From Lentisphaerota bacterium (GTDB lineage Bacteria; Verrucomicrobiota; Kiritimatiellia; UBA8416; JAFGTH01): a DNA stretch of 6,183 nt. Below, one piece after another: positions 1-6,183 of the stretch. Below the pieces are notes generated by a model. It did not search any database and was not told the origin of the DNA. It was given only the letters and a program-made list of their open reading frames with translations. The stretch lies in the NCBI GenBank assembly GCA_016934225.1, contig JAFGTH010000046.1, positions 1 to 6,183 on the forward strand, given 5' to 3'. Numbering within the stretch: position 1 is the first letter of the stretch; each line of letters starts with the position of its first letter. Both the position numbers and the translations under genes were made by a program.

Positions 1-1097
1 CTGCCGCCCACGCATAGGATGAAGCCCAAATATCCCCACAGACCAAGTTGTTTTAGAATGCGAATCGGGTTTCTGGTGTGGGTAAGATGCGTCTGAAAGA
101 ATCCTTTGACCCAACGGGAACGTTGGCGAATCCAATTCCATAGTCTGGAGTTAGCCTCTTCCCATGTTGTGGAATCAATCATCATGGTTTTATATCCGAG
201 CCGATACAGTCTCACGCCGAGGTCGCAATCTTCTGTAACATTAAAAGGATCCCATCCTTCCAGTTCTTTGAGGATGGGTGTGCGAAAATGGTTTGAGGTT
301 CCGCCGAGCGGTATTGGGATGCCCGCGCATTGCAGGCCCGGCAAGTAGAGATCGAAAGTGGTGCTGTATTCTATGGTGAACCAACGAGTGAGGAGGTTTT
401 GTCGAGCGTTGTAGTAGTTCAGTTTTGCTTGAATGCACGCGATATTGGGCGGCAGTTTCCGGAACGCTATAACCACTTTCTTAAGTTGATCGGGGTCGGG
501 CTGGTCCTCAGCGTCGAAAATTACGCAAAAATCTCCCTTGGCGCGTTTCAATCCATAATTGCAGGCTTTGGGTTTTGTCTTTGGCTGCGAATCCGGTACG
601 ACGATTACGTCGTAGTGATCATCCAGCTTGGTTTTGTTGACTGCGTTAATAGTTTCTGTGTCGTCGCTCTCAAGCAGTAATTTGATGTCGAGTTTCTTTT
701 TTGGGTAATCAAGTTTGTTCAGACTTCGCACAATGCGGTCCGTAATATTTGCTTCTTTATAGAGCGGCACAAGAATTGTGTAGAGCGGCAAGTCATCATC
801 GGTCAGGGCTTCAATTTCGGTCTGTTTAACTTTGATTTGTCCCAGACCTGCTAAAGAAGTGCATACAACGAGCATTTTGAACAGGACGATACCAAAGTAC
901 CAGAGAGCCAGCATGGTATTCACTACGAAGAGAACAATATCCCACCGGTAAACGAGACCGAGCAGAAATATTGCCAGAATGCCGCCATACCACAGGACTT
1001 GCCACCACCGAATCAACACGTATGAACAATCATCACCATGTCTTTGTATGAATTCCTGCGCAATATCATCGGATGCAGTGCTGTCAGTCGCGTTCAT
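1..1097 (-). CDS. Membrane GT2 glycosyltransferase, cellulose-synthase-like (XagB-type), C-terminus cut by the window edge
   Basis: Translating the minus strand from the ATG at 1097-1095 gives 365 residues open to the left edge, so this is the N-terminal part of a longer protein. A short polar tail (1-30) is followed by two hydrophobic segments (about 31-50 and 53-85). A cytoplasmic GT-A domain starts near residue 105 (YTILVPLYKE). The processive GT2 motifs occur in order: LLLESDD (140-146), the metal/UDP-sugar motif DAED (195-198), TED with the probable catalytic base (288-290), and QRSRW, the QxxRW motif (325-329). A further hydrophobic stretch (LGLWGYLGFILCVGG) begins at the cut. The family transfers nucleotide sugars to a growing polysaccharide, often coupled to export; the sugar here is unknown. 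The only in-frame start after the upstream stop (1149-1151) is this ATG, and there is no clear Shine-Dalgarno. It diverges from the two secreted-protein genes. Family assignment is confident; the XagB-like subgroup is from memory of the DAED/QxxRW pattern. Confidence 0.93.
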   Translation of the reverse strand, partial: MNATDSTASDDIAQEFIQRHGDDCSYVLIRWWQVLWYGGILAIFLLGLVYRWDIVLFVVNTMLALWYFGIVLFKMLVVCTSLAGLGQIKVKQTEIEALTDDDLPLYTILVPLYKEANITDRIVRSLNKLDYPKKKLDIKLLLESDDTETINAVNKTKLDDHYDVIVVPDSQPKTKPKACNYGLKRAKGDFCVIFDAEDQPDPDQLKKVVIAFRKLPPNIACIQAKLNYYNARQNLLTRWFTIEYSTTFDLYLPGLQCAGIPIPLGGTSNHFRTPILKELEGWDPFNVTEDCDLGVRLYRLGYKTMMIDSTTWEEANSRLWNWIRQRSRWVKGFFQTHLTHTRNPIRILKQLGLWGYLGFILCVGG

Positions 1098-1214
1098 TTC
1101 GAAATGTGATATCTCGATACGTGTTTCCGCGTAAAGAACAAACTTCCATCAGCAGTGTTTAATGTGGCGCAAAACGGACTTGCCCGCCATCAAACCTTCT
1201 GACAGAATTTAGTG
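1098..1214. promoter_or_regulatory. Divergent intergenic region between the GT2 gene and the secreted-protein genes
   Basis: This 117-bp stretch separates two start codons pointing away from each other, so it should hold promoters for both directions. I see no convincing sigma-70 pair on either strand. The best plus-strand candidate is TTGCCC (1180-1185), a 17-base spacer and CAGAAT (1203-1208). That would start transcription almost on the ATG at 1215 and imply a leaderless mRNA, so I give it little weight. The minus strand offers only a poor TTGTTC/TATCGA pair. GATATC (1108-1113) is a short palindrome of no evident meaning. No long inverted repeat or operator was found. The promoter role is inferred from gene orientation. 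Confidence 0.4.
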
Positions 1215-2183
1215 ATGCTAACATCGCATACGGGGATTTTTGTTGTTGGGCTCAGCACGTTCTTGGCCGTACAGGCCTACGCTGTTGAGTTGAAAATTCT
1301 GCATTTTCCAGAGGCGGCGTATGCCGACGAACGAGTGACATTTGTTGCAGAAGGGCGGTGTGGCGAAAAAGTTTCGGCGTATTTGGATGGTGTTGAGCTT
1401 GAGGCGGGGACTATATCCACAAACATTCTGGAATTCAATTTTTCTATTCCGAAATCAGGCATGTTAACGTTCACGCACGGTTGCGACGTTCGCAAGTTTC
1501 AAGTGGTTCAGCCTGATGACATCGTGTTTTTGAGCGAGAAGAACGGGTATTTATATGTGAATGATGTGCCGGCGATATTGCTTGCCCGTCATCTTCATAT
1601 TCCAAAACATGATCGTCGTTGGGAAACAGCGACTCTGTTTAGCAAGCTGATAACTGATACCAGGCCGATTGTTATGTCTGGCGTTTTAGTGGGCGCTGAT
1701 TTTCTGAATAAACATGAGCCGATTGATTTGAATGAAATTGCCGGCAATGGAACCAATGTATGGCAATACGTAAAAATAAGCGGAACGAGCGAGTTGAACG
1801 CGATAGCTATTTGCATACGATCTGTGCCCTTGGCAGATCTGCTCGTGCTGGCCCTCTCGGACCGCGATCTTGAACGTGGTATTGATGATTTGCAATTTGA
1901 AACCAAATTAGCATGGTGCATGCAGGTTGCGGTAAGACATGGGTTCAAACACTTTTTTCTTGTTATGCCGCCTTTGCACGACGACCAAAGGGAACGTTTC
2001 CCGGGTCTAGCGTTGTCCATGGAAGTATGGGCAAAGAGCCACCATGCCGTTTTTATCGAAACCGGCAGCAGGACGCCGGATAGGGCGCTTGATGGGCGGA
2101 AATGGTTTCGTCGGGTTCTGAAAAATATCAATAAAACGGTAAAATTTGGCGAAGTGACCAGTCGGCTTGCAACAGAAGACTGA
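1215..2183 (+). CDS. Exported protein with a degenerate SGNH-hydrolase-like domain
   Basis: The product is 322 residues from the ATG at 1215. A GTG directly before it (1212) would add one residue, and neither start has a good Shine-Dalgarno. The N-terminus is a signal peptide with probable cleavage after AYA (residue 23), so the protein acts outside the cytoplasmic membrane. Residues 24-100 look like a small beta-sandwich, with C49 and C90 placed to form a disulfide. From about residue 103 the pattern resembles an SGNH hydrolase: RPIVMSGVLVG (150-160) at the block I strand, ISGTSEL (189-194) at block II, LLVLALSDRD (209-218) at block III, the strand FFLVMPP (247-253), and LDGRKW (292-297) at block V. 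The catalytic residues are not retained: block I has SGV for GDS, block III has SDRD for GxND, and block V lacks the histidine. It lies 99 bp before the large hydrolase gene on the same strand and probably shares its transcript. A polysaccharide-binding or scaffold role is possible but unproven. The fold assignment is moderate and the function unknown. Confidence 0.85.
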   Translation: MLTSHTGIFVVGLSTFLAVQAYAVELKILHFPEAAYADERVTFVAEGRCGEKVSAYLDGVELEAGTISTNILEFNFSIPKSGMLTFTHGCDVRKFQVVQPDDIVFLSEKNGYLYVNDVPAILLARHLHIPKHDRRWETATLFSKLITDTRPIVMSGVLVGADFLNKHEPIDLNEIAGNGTNVWQYVKISGTSELNAIAICIRSVPLADLLVLALSDRDLERGIDDLQFETKLAWCMQVAVRHGFKHFFLVMPPLHDDQRERFPGLALSMEVWAKSHHAVFIETGSRTPDRALDGRKWFRRVLKNINKTVKFGEVTSRLATED

Positions 2184-2192
2184 TCTCAATAC

Positions 2193-2198
2193 GAGGAG
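2193..2198 (+). promoter_or_regulatory. Strong Shine-Dalgarno (GAGGAG) before a 23-codon leader ORF
   Basis: GAGGAG lies five bases before the ATG at 2204, an almost ideal ribosome binding site. It is the strongest in the window, far better than those seen for the two large plus-strand genes. It serves the short frame at 2204-2275, not the large gene, whose ATG (2283) has only GAAG at 2274-2277. Confidence 0.55.
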
Positions 2199-2203
2199 TT
2201 TGG

Positions 2204-2275
2204 ATGAACAGTGTGCCGACAACTACGCGTATTTTCCTGTGTTTTATGAAGATAGAACTGCTTGGCGCGGTTTGA
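2204..2275 (+). CDS. Possible 23-residue leader peptide, candidate for translational coupling
   Basis: This frame runs from the ATG at 2204 to a TGA at 2273-2275 and encodes 23 residues (MNSVPTTTRIFLCFMKIELL plus GAV). It is basic and hydrophobic in its second half but too short to assign. It follows the strong GAGGAG site and ends seven bases before the ATG of the large hydrolase gene (2283). That spacing would let ribosomes finishing the leader reinitiate on the large gene, which lacks a good site of its own. It contains no run of one amino acid codon typical of an attenuator. It could also be a chance frame, or a remnant of an older N-terminus, since it is in a different frame from the large gene. 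Confidence 0.35.
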   Translation: MNSVPTTTRIFLCFMKIELLGAV

Positions 2276-2282
2276 AGATGCA

Positions 2283-5200
2283 ATGCGAAGATTAATCATA
2301 CTACAAATTGTTCTCATTTTACTGACGGCTTCGGCCATTGCAGTGGAATGGGATTTCAGGACTCCGCCTTCCGCTGAATGGCGGGAGACAGTAAACAGCG
2401 ACTGGAGGCAATACGAAGACCTCGAATTAACATTGAGGCTAAGTGAAGGTGACACGAATAAGTACATGCTTTGCAGCTTTTTTTTTCAGACCAAGCAGGA
2501 TCAGTGGTTTCAAAATCGAACGCCTTTACTTCTTGATGGCACAGTTCAGAGGTTTCGTCTCCGTTTGGATGGTCTGAGTCCGGATTGGCGATGTGGAAAC
2601 GGGCGCAGACCGTTTGACAGGGATGTTTTGCGTTGGGTGAGATGCTGGGGTGTCAAGATTTTCTCGCCGGAAGAAACGAGTGGAATGATCACGATGAACC
2701 GGCTCCATTTTTCGCCTCGATCCAATGCAACGCCTTATTTCTATGACATAGAGTTGCCTGTGGAAAGTTCCACTGGACGTCTCAGTCGTGTACGATTCAG
2801 AATATGCGGCCTTGACTTGAATCCATTCGACACGGATCAGGTGAGCGGTGTGTTAATATCTTCCACCGCTAATGGTGAACAGGCTATACCGGTTTACTAT
2901 CGCCAGGAGTATATAACTATTACCCATCCTGGGACTGGTGAGACAATAATGCAACCGTTGGAACGGCCGTTTTGGGAAGCAAACTGGTTGCCAGTGACTA
3001 CCGGCGAATGCCGTCTCGCCGTTTCCATGATGATGCTCGGTAAGAAGTACGAGCGCAGCATCGGTCGGGTTCAAGTCAATGATAAAACATTGACCGAACA
3101 GTGCGAAATGGGCTTGGTTTTTCCTGAAGGTGAAAGTTTTGACGCGATCGGCGACGATTCTGTTTTGCTGGAGTATGACTCAGGCGGTTGGCGATATCCG
3201 CCGGATAGAGTCGTTAACGGAAAGTATTGGGCAGTGCCTTTGGATTGGACCGGCAAATGGGGTCACTACTTTGGGCTTGGTGAGTTTGACCAGATGATTG
3301 CGTGGAAGTTTGAGCAGGCGCTGTGTTGTTATACCGGAAAGCCGATGCCGATTCTGTTTTTTGGCGAAGACGAACTGGATAACATGGGCAAATTCAATTG
3401 GATTGATCATCCTCTCAACAAAGCCAACGGTGGCAACATTGATCGGCCTACCGATATTTTCGGTGATGATTTGGCGAATGCGCTTGTTCTGGATCGCGCG
3501 CGTTATCTCTGGAGCCGTTATGGTCATTATGCGGGGGTTTCAGGTTTGGCCATCCTGACAAAACGGTCCGAACAACCGGTAGTTGAATGGATCAGACATG
3601 TGGCGTTAACACTGTCTGACGAATTGCCGGATGTTCGCATAGTCAGCAATAACCGAGATGTCGCAGACCGATCCGAGAGTTTGGCGCTTGGCATGTATAA
3701 TGATTGGACAACGGACGAACGGTTGTCAATCAGGACCGATTTGCAAATAGACGCGGCCACGAAAGAGCTTCTTTTGAAAGCCCGGCGAACTGGCACTGCT
3801 GCTATAACGGCAAAGGGCATCCGGCATTGGCAGAGTGCGAACGCTGTCTCTTTTGACATACACAGTGCTATGTCTCCGGATTACACGGTGAAAGTTCTAT
3901 GCGCAATCAGAACCGATCCTCGATCTGTATTCGAATCGGAATTGAAGGCGTTACGTGACGGGGAATGGACGAGGGTGACATTTGACTTGGATAAAAGCAA
4001 TCTCTGGCGATGTGTTGGTGACGGAAAGAGGCAAATGGAACAGTACGATCTGTTAAACATTCGTGAGGTTGCGTTGCGTTTCTTTGGCGAAAACGGTAGC
4101 GATATAAATTTGCGGATCAAAGATCCGATTTTGCACTGGCCTTACGAGATTGATATAGCTGCGCGGCCGCGATTTGCAATAAGCGATATCAAATCGAATG
4201 CGAAAAATGTGCATTGCTATGAAAAATTTGAATTGGACTTTCAACTGAACAGAATGTTCCGGAATCCGTATGATCCCAACGAAATAGATGTGATGATTGA
4301 AATCAAGGATCCGAATGGCGGTATCATGCGTCACCCTGGTTACTACCACGAACCGTGGGAAATCAAACTCGCGCAGGATGGCGAGGTTGCAGATCGGTCT
4401 GGTCTGCCGGGTTGGCGGGTGAGATGTGCGCCTAAACGGATCGGGCGGCATTCGTGGACTGTTCTTGCTGTACATGGATTGGAGACGGCGAGCGTATCCG
4501 GCGAGTTTACATGTATTGCGCCGCGAACGCCGGGTTTCGTTATGGTTTCAAAGAGCGATCCTCGGTTTTTCGAGTTCAGCAACGGCGACTACTATTATCC
4601 GATAGGTCATAACATTCGATCCCCGAGCGACATGCGCCCTGGGATTTATCAAGATGATGTTCTGGAAAATGCTTCCTGGGCTGACAGGCTGGGAATTATG
4701 GCGTACGCGAAGTGGTTCAAAACAATGAAGCAACACGGCGAGAATTTCTCTCGTATTTGGATAACACCATGGTGGTGCGGTCTTGAGTGGAATGAAAACC
4801 ATACCGGTTATTACGGCCTGGGATATTATAATCAGGCGAATGCGGCGCGCTTGGATACAATACTGGAACTGGCGGAGAAGGAAAATATTTACATAAATCT
4901 GGAGACGATGCATCACGGCGCGTTGAGCACTCACATAGACAGCGATTGGAAGCACAATCCGCTCAGTAAAACAACACAGCGAAACGGGCTCATCAGGTAT
5001 GCGACCGATTTCATATATGATCAACAATCGCAGCAAATCCATCGAATGAAACTTCGATACGCGGTAGCGCGGTGGGGATATTCGAGAGCGATTGCATGGT
5101 GGGGCGTAATGACCGAGGCGGAATGGGTTGAACCGTACTATCGAAGCCTGGGCCGATTGACAGGAAAGAATATTCCGCAGGTAGACTGGGTTCCGTTTGA

Positions 5201-6071
5201 CTATTCCGCATCGGAGCATAAGCAACCGTTTAACGAATGGTTGTCCAGGACGGCTGATTACATAAAGAGCACCGATTCGCATGAACATCTTGTCACGGTG
5301 CATTTTTCGAATCCGGAACATGGCACCGAAGTGTGGGGGGGTGCCAATCTTGATATCGTACACAATAATACTTATACAGAATTTGTGTCATGGTGGGGTG
5401 CTGGGCGTCTCGCGAGCTCGGACGGGGTGGCTGATGTAATGTTGGCGTTTAGTGATATTTACGATCGTTACAGTAAAGATAAGCCCTTGATGGTTGGCGA
5501 ATGGGGCGGTAGTCCGTTGAAGAACGACCAGATGCATCTGGTGGCTGAGTTACACACAGGTATATGGGCAATGTCCATGACTCGTATAGCCGGAATAGGT
5601 GGTTACTGGTGGTGGAATCTGGTGGATGCGAAATCGCTTTATTCGCATTTCAGCGCGCTGGCTAATTTTCTGAATGGAGAAGATAGAAGGGGTAAGCATT
5701 ACAAAAGTGCTTATGCAAAGATTGAATTTCCGCTGTCGGCAACAAAAGATTTGAAGAGCGAACGACTTGGGCTTGTTTTGTACAACCGGAACACGTTATT
5801 CGCTTATCTCTGCAACAAAGCGATAAATCACAGAAATCGGTCTATAGTTGCTACGGGCTTTAATGATCCTTCGTTTCCGGAATCAGGTGTCGGAGGTCTC
5901 GAAATTCCTGAAATCATGCTCAATGGTGCATATACTGTGGAATACTGGGATACATTTGCCGGAAAGATAATTGGTTCTTCAAAGGTTAGTTTAAGTGATA
6001 CGCAGAGAAAAATCCCAATAATCAGCTATCGGGTTGATTTGGCGCTGAAGATGAAGCCGGCCGCTAAATGA
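2283..6071 (+). CDS. Large exported DUF5060/clan GH-A-type glycoside hydrolase with an internal duplicated, degenerate module
   Basis: The product is 1262 residues. I chose the ATG at 2283 over the upstream in-frame TTG (2262) because it begins a clean signal peptide, MRRLIILQIVLILLTASAIA, with cleavage before VEWDF. Domain order by eye: beta-sandwich 1 (21-150), DUF5060-like 1 (151-270, NPFD at 180), shortened barrel 1 (about 290-457), beta-sandwich 2 (475-640), DUF5060-like 2 (646-745, NPYD at 661), full TIM barrel (751-1137) and a C-terminal beta-sandwich (1138-1262) resembling the putative collagen-binding domain that follows DUF4038-type hydrolases. In the full barrel, RIWITPWW (824-831), TEAEW (944-948), HNNTY (1027-1031), VGEWGG (1071-1076) and YWWWN (1108-1112) fit a retaining clan GH-A enzyme. 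E945 (or E947) is the candidate acid/base and E1073 the nucleophile. No membrane anchor or sorting signal was seen, so it is probably periplasmic or extracellular. Beside a GT2 synthase it may trim or release the polysaccharide; the substrate is unknown. The first barrel appears inactive. Confidence 0.92.
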   Translation: MRRLIILQIVLILLTASAIAVEWDFRTPPSAEWRETVNSDWRQYEDLELTLRLSEGDTNKYMLCSFFFQTKQDQWFQNRTPLLLDGTVQRFRLRLDGLSPDWRCGNGRRPFDRDVLRWVRCWGVKIFSPEETSGMITMNRLHFSPRSNATPYFYDIELPVESSTGRLSRVRFRICGLDLNPFDTDQVSGVLISSTANGEQAIPVYYRQEYITITHPGTGETIMQPLERPFWEANWLPVTTGECRLAVSMMMLGKKYERSIGRVQVNDKTLTEQCEMGLVFPEGESFDAIGDDSVLLEYDSGGWRYPPDRVVNGKYWAVPLDWTGKWGHYFGLGEFDQMIAWKFEQALCCYTGKPMPILFFGEDELDNMGKFNWIDHPLNKANGGNIDRPTDIFGDDLANALVLDRARYLWSRYGHYAGVSGLAILTKRSEQPVVEWIRHVALTLSDELPDVRIVSNNRDVADRSESLALGMYNDWTTDERLSIRTDLQIDAATKELLLKARRTGTAAITAKGIRHWQSANAVSFDIHSAMSPDYTVKVLCAIRTDPRSVFESELKALRDGEWTRVTFDLDKSNLWRCVGDGKRQMEQYDLLNIREVALRFFGENGSDINLRIKDPILHWPYEIDIAARPRFAISDIKSNAKNVHCYEKFELDFQLNRMFRNPYDPNEIDVMIEIKDPNGGIMRHPGYYHEPWEIKLAQDGEVADRSGLPGWRVRCAPKRIGRHSWTVLAVHGLETASVSGEFTCIAPRTPGFVMVSKSDPRFFEFSNGDYYYPIGHNIRSPSDMRPGIYQDDVLENASWADRLGIMAYAKWFKTMKQHGENFSRIWITPWWCGLEWNENHTGYYGLGYYNQANAARLDTILELAEKENIYINLETMHHGALSTHIDSDWKHNPLSKTTQRNGLIRYATDFIYDQQSQQIHRMKLRYAVARWGYSRAIAWWGVMTEAEWVEPYYRSLGRLTGKNIPQVDWVPFDYSASEHKQPFNEWLSRTADYIKSTDSHEHLVTVHFSNPEHGTEVWGGANLDIVHNNTYTEFVSWWGAGRLASSDGVADVMLAFSDIYDRYSKDKPLMVGEWGGSPLKNDQMHLVAELHTGIWAMSMTRIAGIGGYWWWNLVDAKSLYSHFSALANFLNGEDRRGKHYKSAYAKIEFPLSATKDLKSERLGLVLYNRNTLFAYLCNKAINHRNRSIVATGFNDPSFPESGVGGLEIPEIMLNGAYTVEYWDTFAGKIIGSSKVSLSDTQRKIPIISYRVDLALKMKPAAK
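2343..3653 (+). repeat. Protein-level duplicated module, copy A (degenerate)
   Basis: Residues 21-457 of the large protein match residues 475-1010 in domain order and in several anchor motifs: WRC (102-104 against 575-577), NPFD against NPYD (180, 661), YFGLG against YYGLG (329-333, 843-847), IDHPL against KHNPL (374-378, 890-894), RYLWSRYGHY against RYAVARWGYS (407-416, 925-934), and RIVSNN against the VTVHFSN strand (452-457, 1004-1010). This copy is shortened within the barrel, has TKRS (426-429) where copy B has TEAE, and stops before any equivalent of the GEWGG nucleophile strand. The match is seen by eye in the protein. No DNA-level identity is evident, so the duplication is old. Confidence 0.7.
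3705..5693 (+). repeat. Protein-level duplicated module, copy B (probably active)
   Basis: Residues 475-1137 repeat the order beta-sandwich, DUF5060-like domain and barrel found in copy A, but with a full-length barrel carrying both candidate catalytic glutamates (E945 in TEAEW and E1073 in GEWGG). The barrel here has roughly 165 residues between the YGLG motif and the conserved SN strand, against about 128 in copy A, and continues for another 125 residues that copy A lacks. The extra C-terminal beta-sandwich (1138-1262) has no counterpart in copy A. Confidence 0.7.
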
Positions 6072-6118
6072 TAGGATTGTATCTGCTTTGTGATCCCTTT
6101 GTTTCTTAACTCTTTGGC

Positions 6119-6159
6119 TCGGGTGTCTGTGTTTTTTCCGGCGTAGCCCGAATTTTTTT
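6119..6159 (+). terminator. Possible weak intrinsic terminator downstream of the large hydrolase gene
   Basis: TCGGG (6119-6123) can pair with CCCGA (6147-6151), directly followed by seven T residues (6153-6159). The stem is only five or six base pairs and the loop about 23 bases, so it would be a poor Rho-independent terminator. The position, about 50 bases after the stop codon, and the T-run support it. The rest of 6072-6183 shows no gene on either strand. Confidence 0.3.
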
Positions 6160-6183
6160 AATGACGTTAGTGGTGGATCGTCC

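Noticed and set aside
330..680. 116-codon plus-strand frame with no clear start signal
   Set aside because: It overlaps the GT-A domain of the minus-strand glycosyltransferase, whose DAED and other motifs are unambiguous.
826..1029. 67-codon minus-strand frame inside the glycosyltransferase gene
   Set aside because: It is out of frame with the glycosyltransferase and overlaps its two membrane segments; there is no independent support.
1180..1208. Sigma-70-like promoter TTGCCC / CAGAAT
   Set aside because: The match is modest, and the predicted transcription start would fall on the start codon. Not strong enough to list as its own feature.
1595..2131. 178-codon open frame on the minus strand
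   Set aside because: It is antisense to the SGNH-like gene, with low-complexity Ser/Arg-rich translation and no signal or motif. It is a shadow frame.
2262..2282. TTG at 2262 as start of the large hydrolase
   Set aside because: It would put MARFEDA, with two acidic residues, in front of a standard signal peptide that begins at the ATG at 2283. The upstream sequence has no Shine-Dalgarno at the right distance.
4548..5363. 271-codon open frame on the minus strand
   Set aside because: It lies wholly opposite the barrel of the large hydrolase. Its translation is rich in Arg, Pro and Ile with no domain pattern, while the plus-strand frame shows clear motifs.
6072..6183. Search for a gene after the large hydrolase
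   Set aside because: No start-to-stop frame with a ribosome binding site, and no RNA-like structure beyond the weak hairpin, was found on either strand.

Overview
The window reads as a fragment of an exopolysaccharide (EPS) or cell-envelope polysaccharide locus from a Gram-negative-type bacterium. Base composition is balanced to slightly GC-rich, Shine-Dalgarno signals are mostly weak, and the proteins are a processive-type GT2 glycosyltransferase plus large secreted multi-domain carbohydrate-active proteins. I would guess the Planctomycetes/Verrucomicrobia/Lentisphaerae group or a related environmental lineage, but this is a low-confidence inference from style. No RNA gene, CRISPR array, insertion sequence or attachment site was found.

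Layout. Positions 1-1097 (minus strand) hold a membrane GT2 glycosyltransferase of the cellulose-synthase-like/XagB type. Its C-terminus runs off the left edge. A 117-bp divergent intergenic region (1098-1214) separates it from two plus-strand genes. The first (1215-2183) encodes an exported protein of about 322 residues whose C-terminal two thirds look like an SGNH-hydrolase fold that has lost its catalytic residues. After a 99-bp gap, which holds a 23-codon reading frame with the best ribosome binding site in the window (2204-2275), comes a 1262-residue exported protein (2283-6071). About 110 bp of non-coding sequence follows, with a possible weak terminator.

The main result concerns the large protein. 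By eye it is a tandem duplication of a three-part module: a carbohydrate-binding-like beta-sandwich, a DUF5060-like domain and a clan GH-A-type barrel. The second barrel keeps candidate catalytic glutamates (E945 and E1073). The first barrel is shortened, has lysine where the acid/base glutamate should be, and lacks the nucleophile strand. It therefore looks like a pseudo-enzyme unit fused in front of a probably active hydrolase. The neighbouring SGNH-like protein is also degenerate, so two consecutive exported proteins carry catalytically dead carbohydrate-enzyme folds.

Working model (inference): the GT2 enzyme makes and possibly extrudes a polysaccharide. The two exported proteins bind, trim or organise it outside the cytoplasmic membrane, much as synthase loci elsewhere carry a dedicated hydrolase such as BcsZ or PslG. 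The substrate cannot be read from the sequence.
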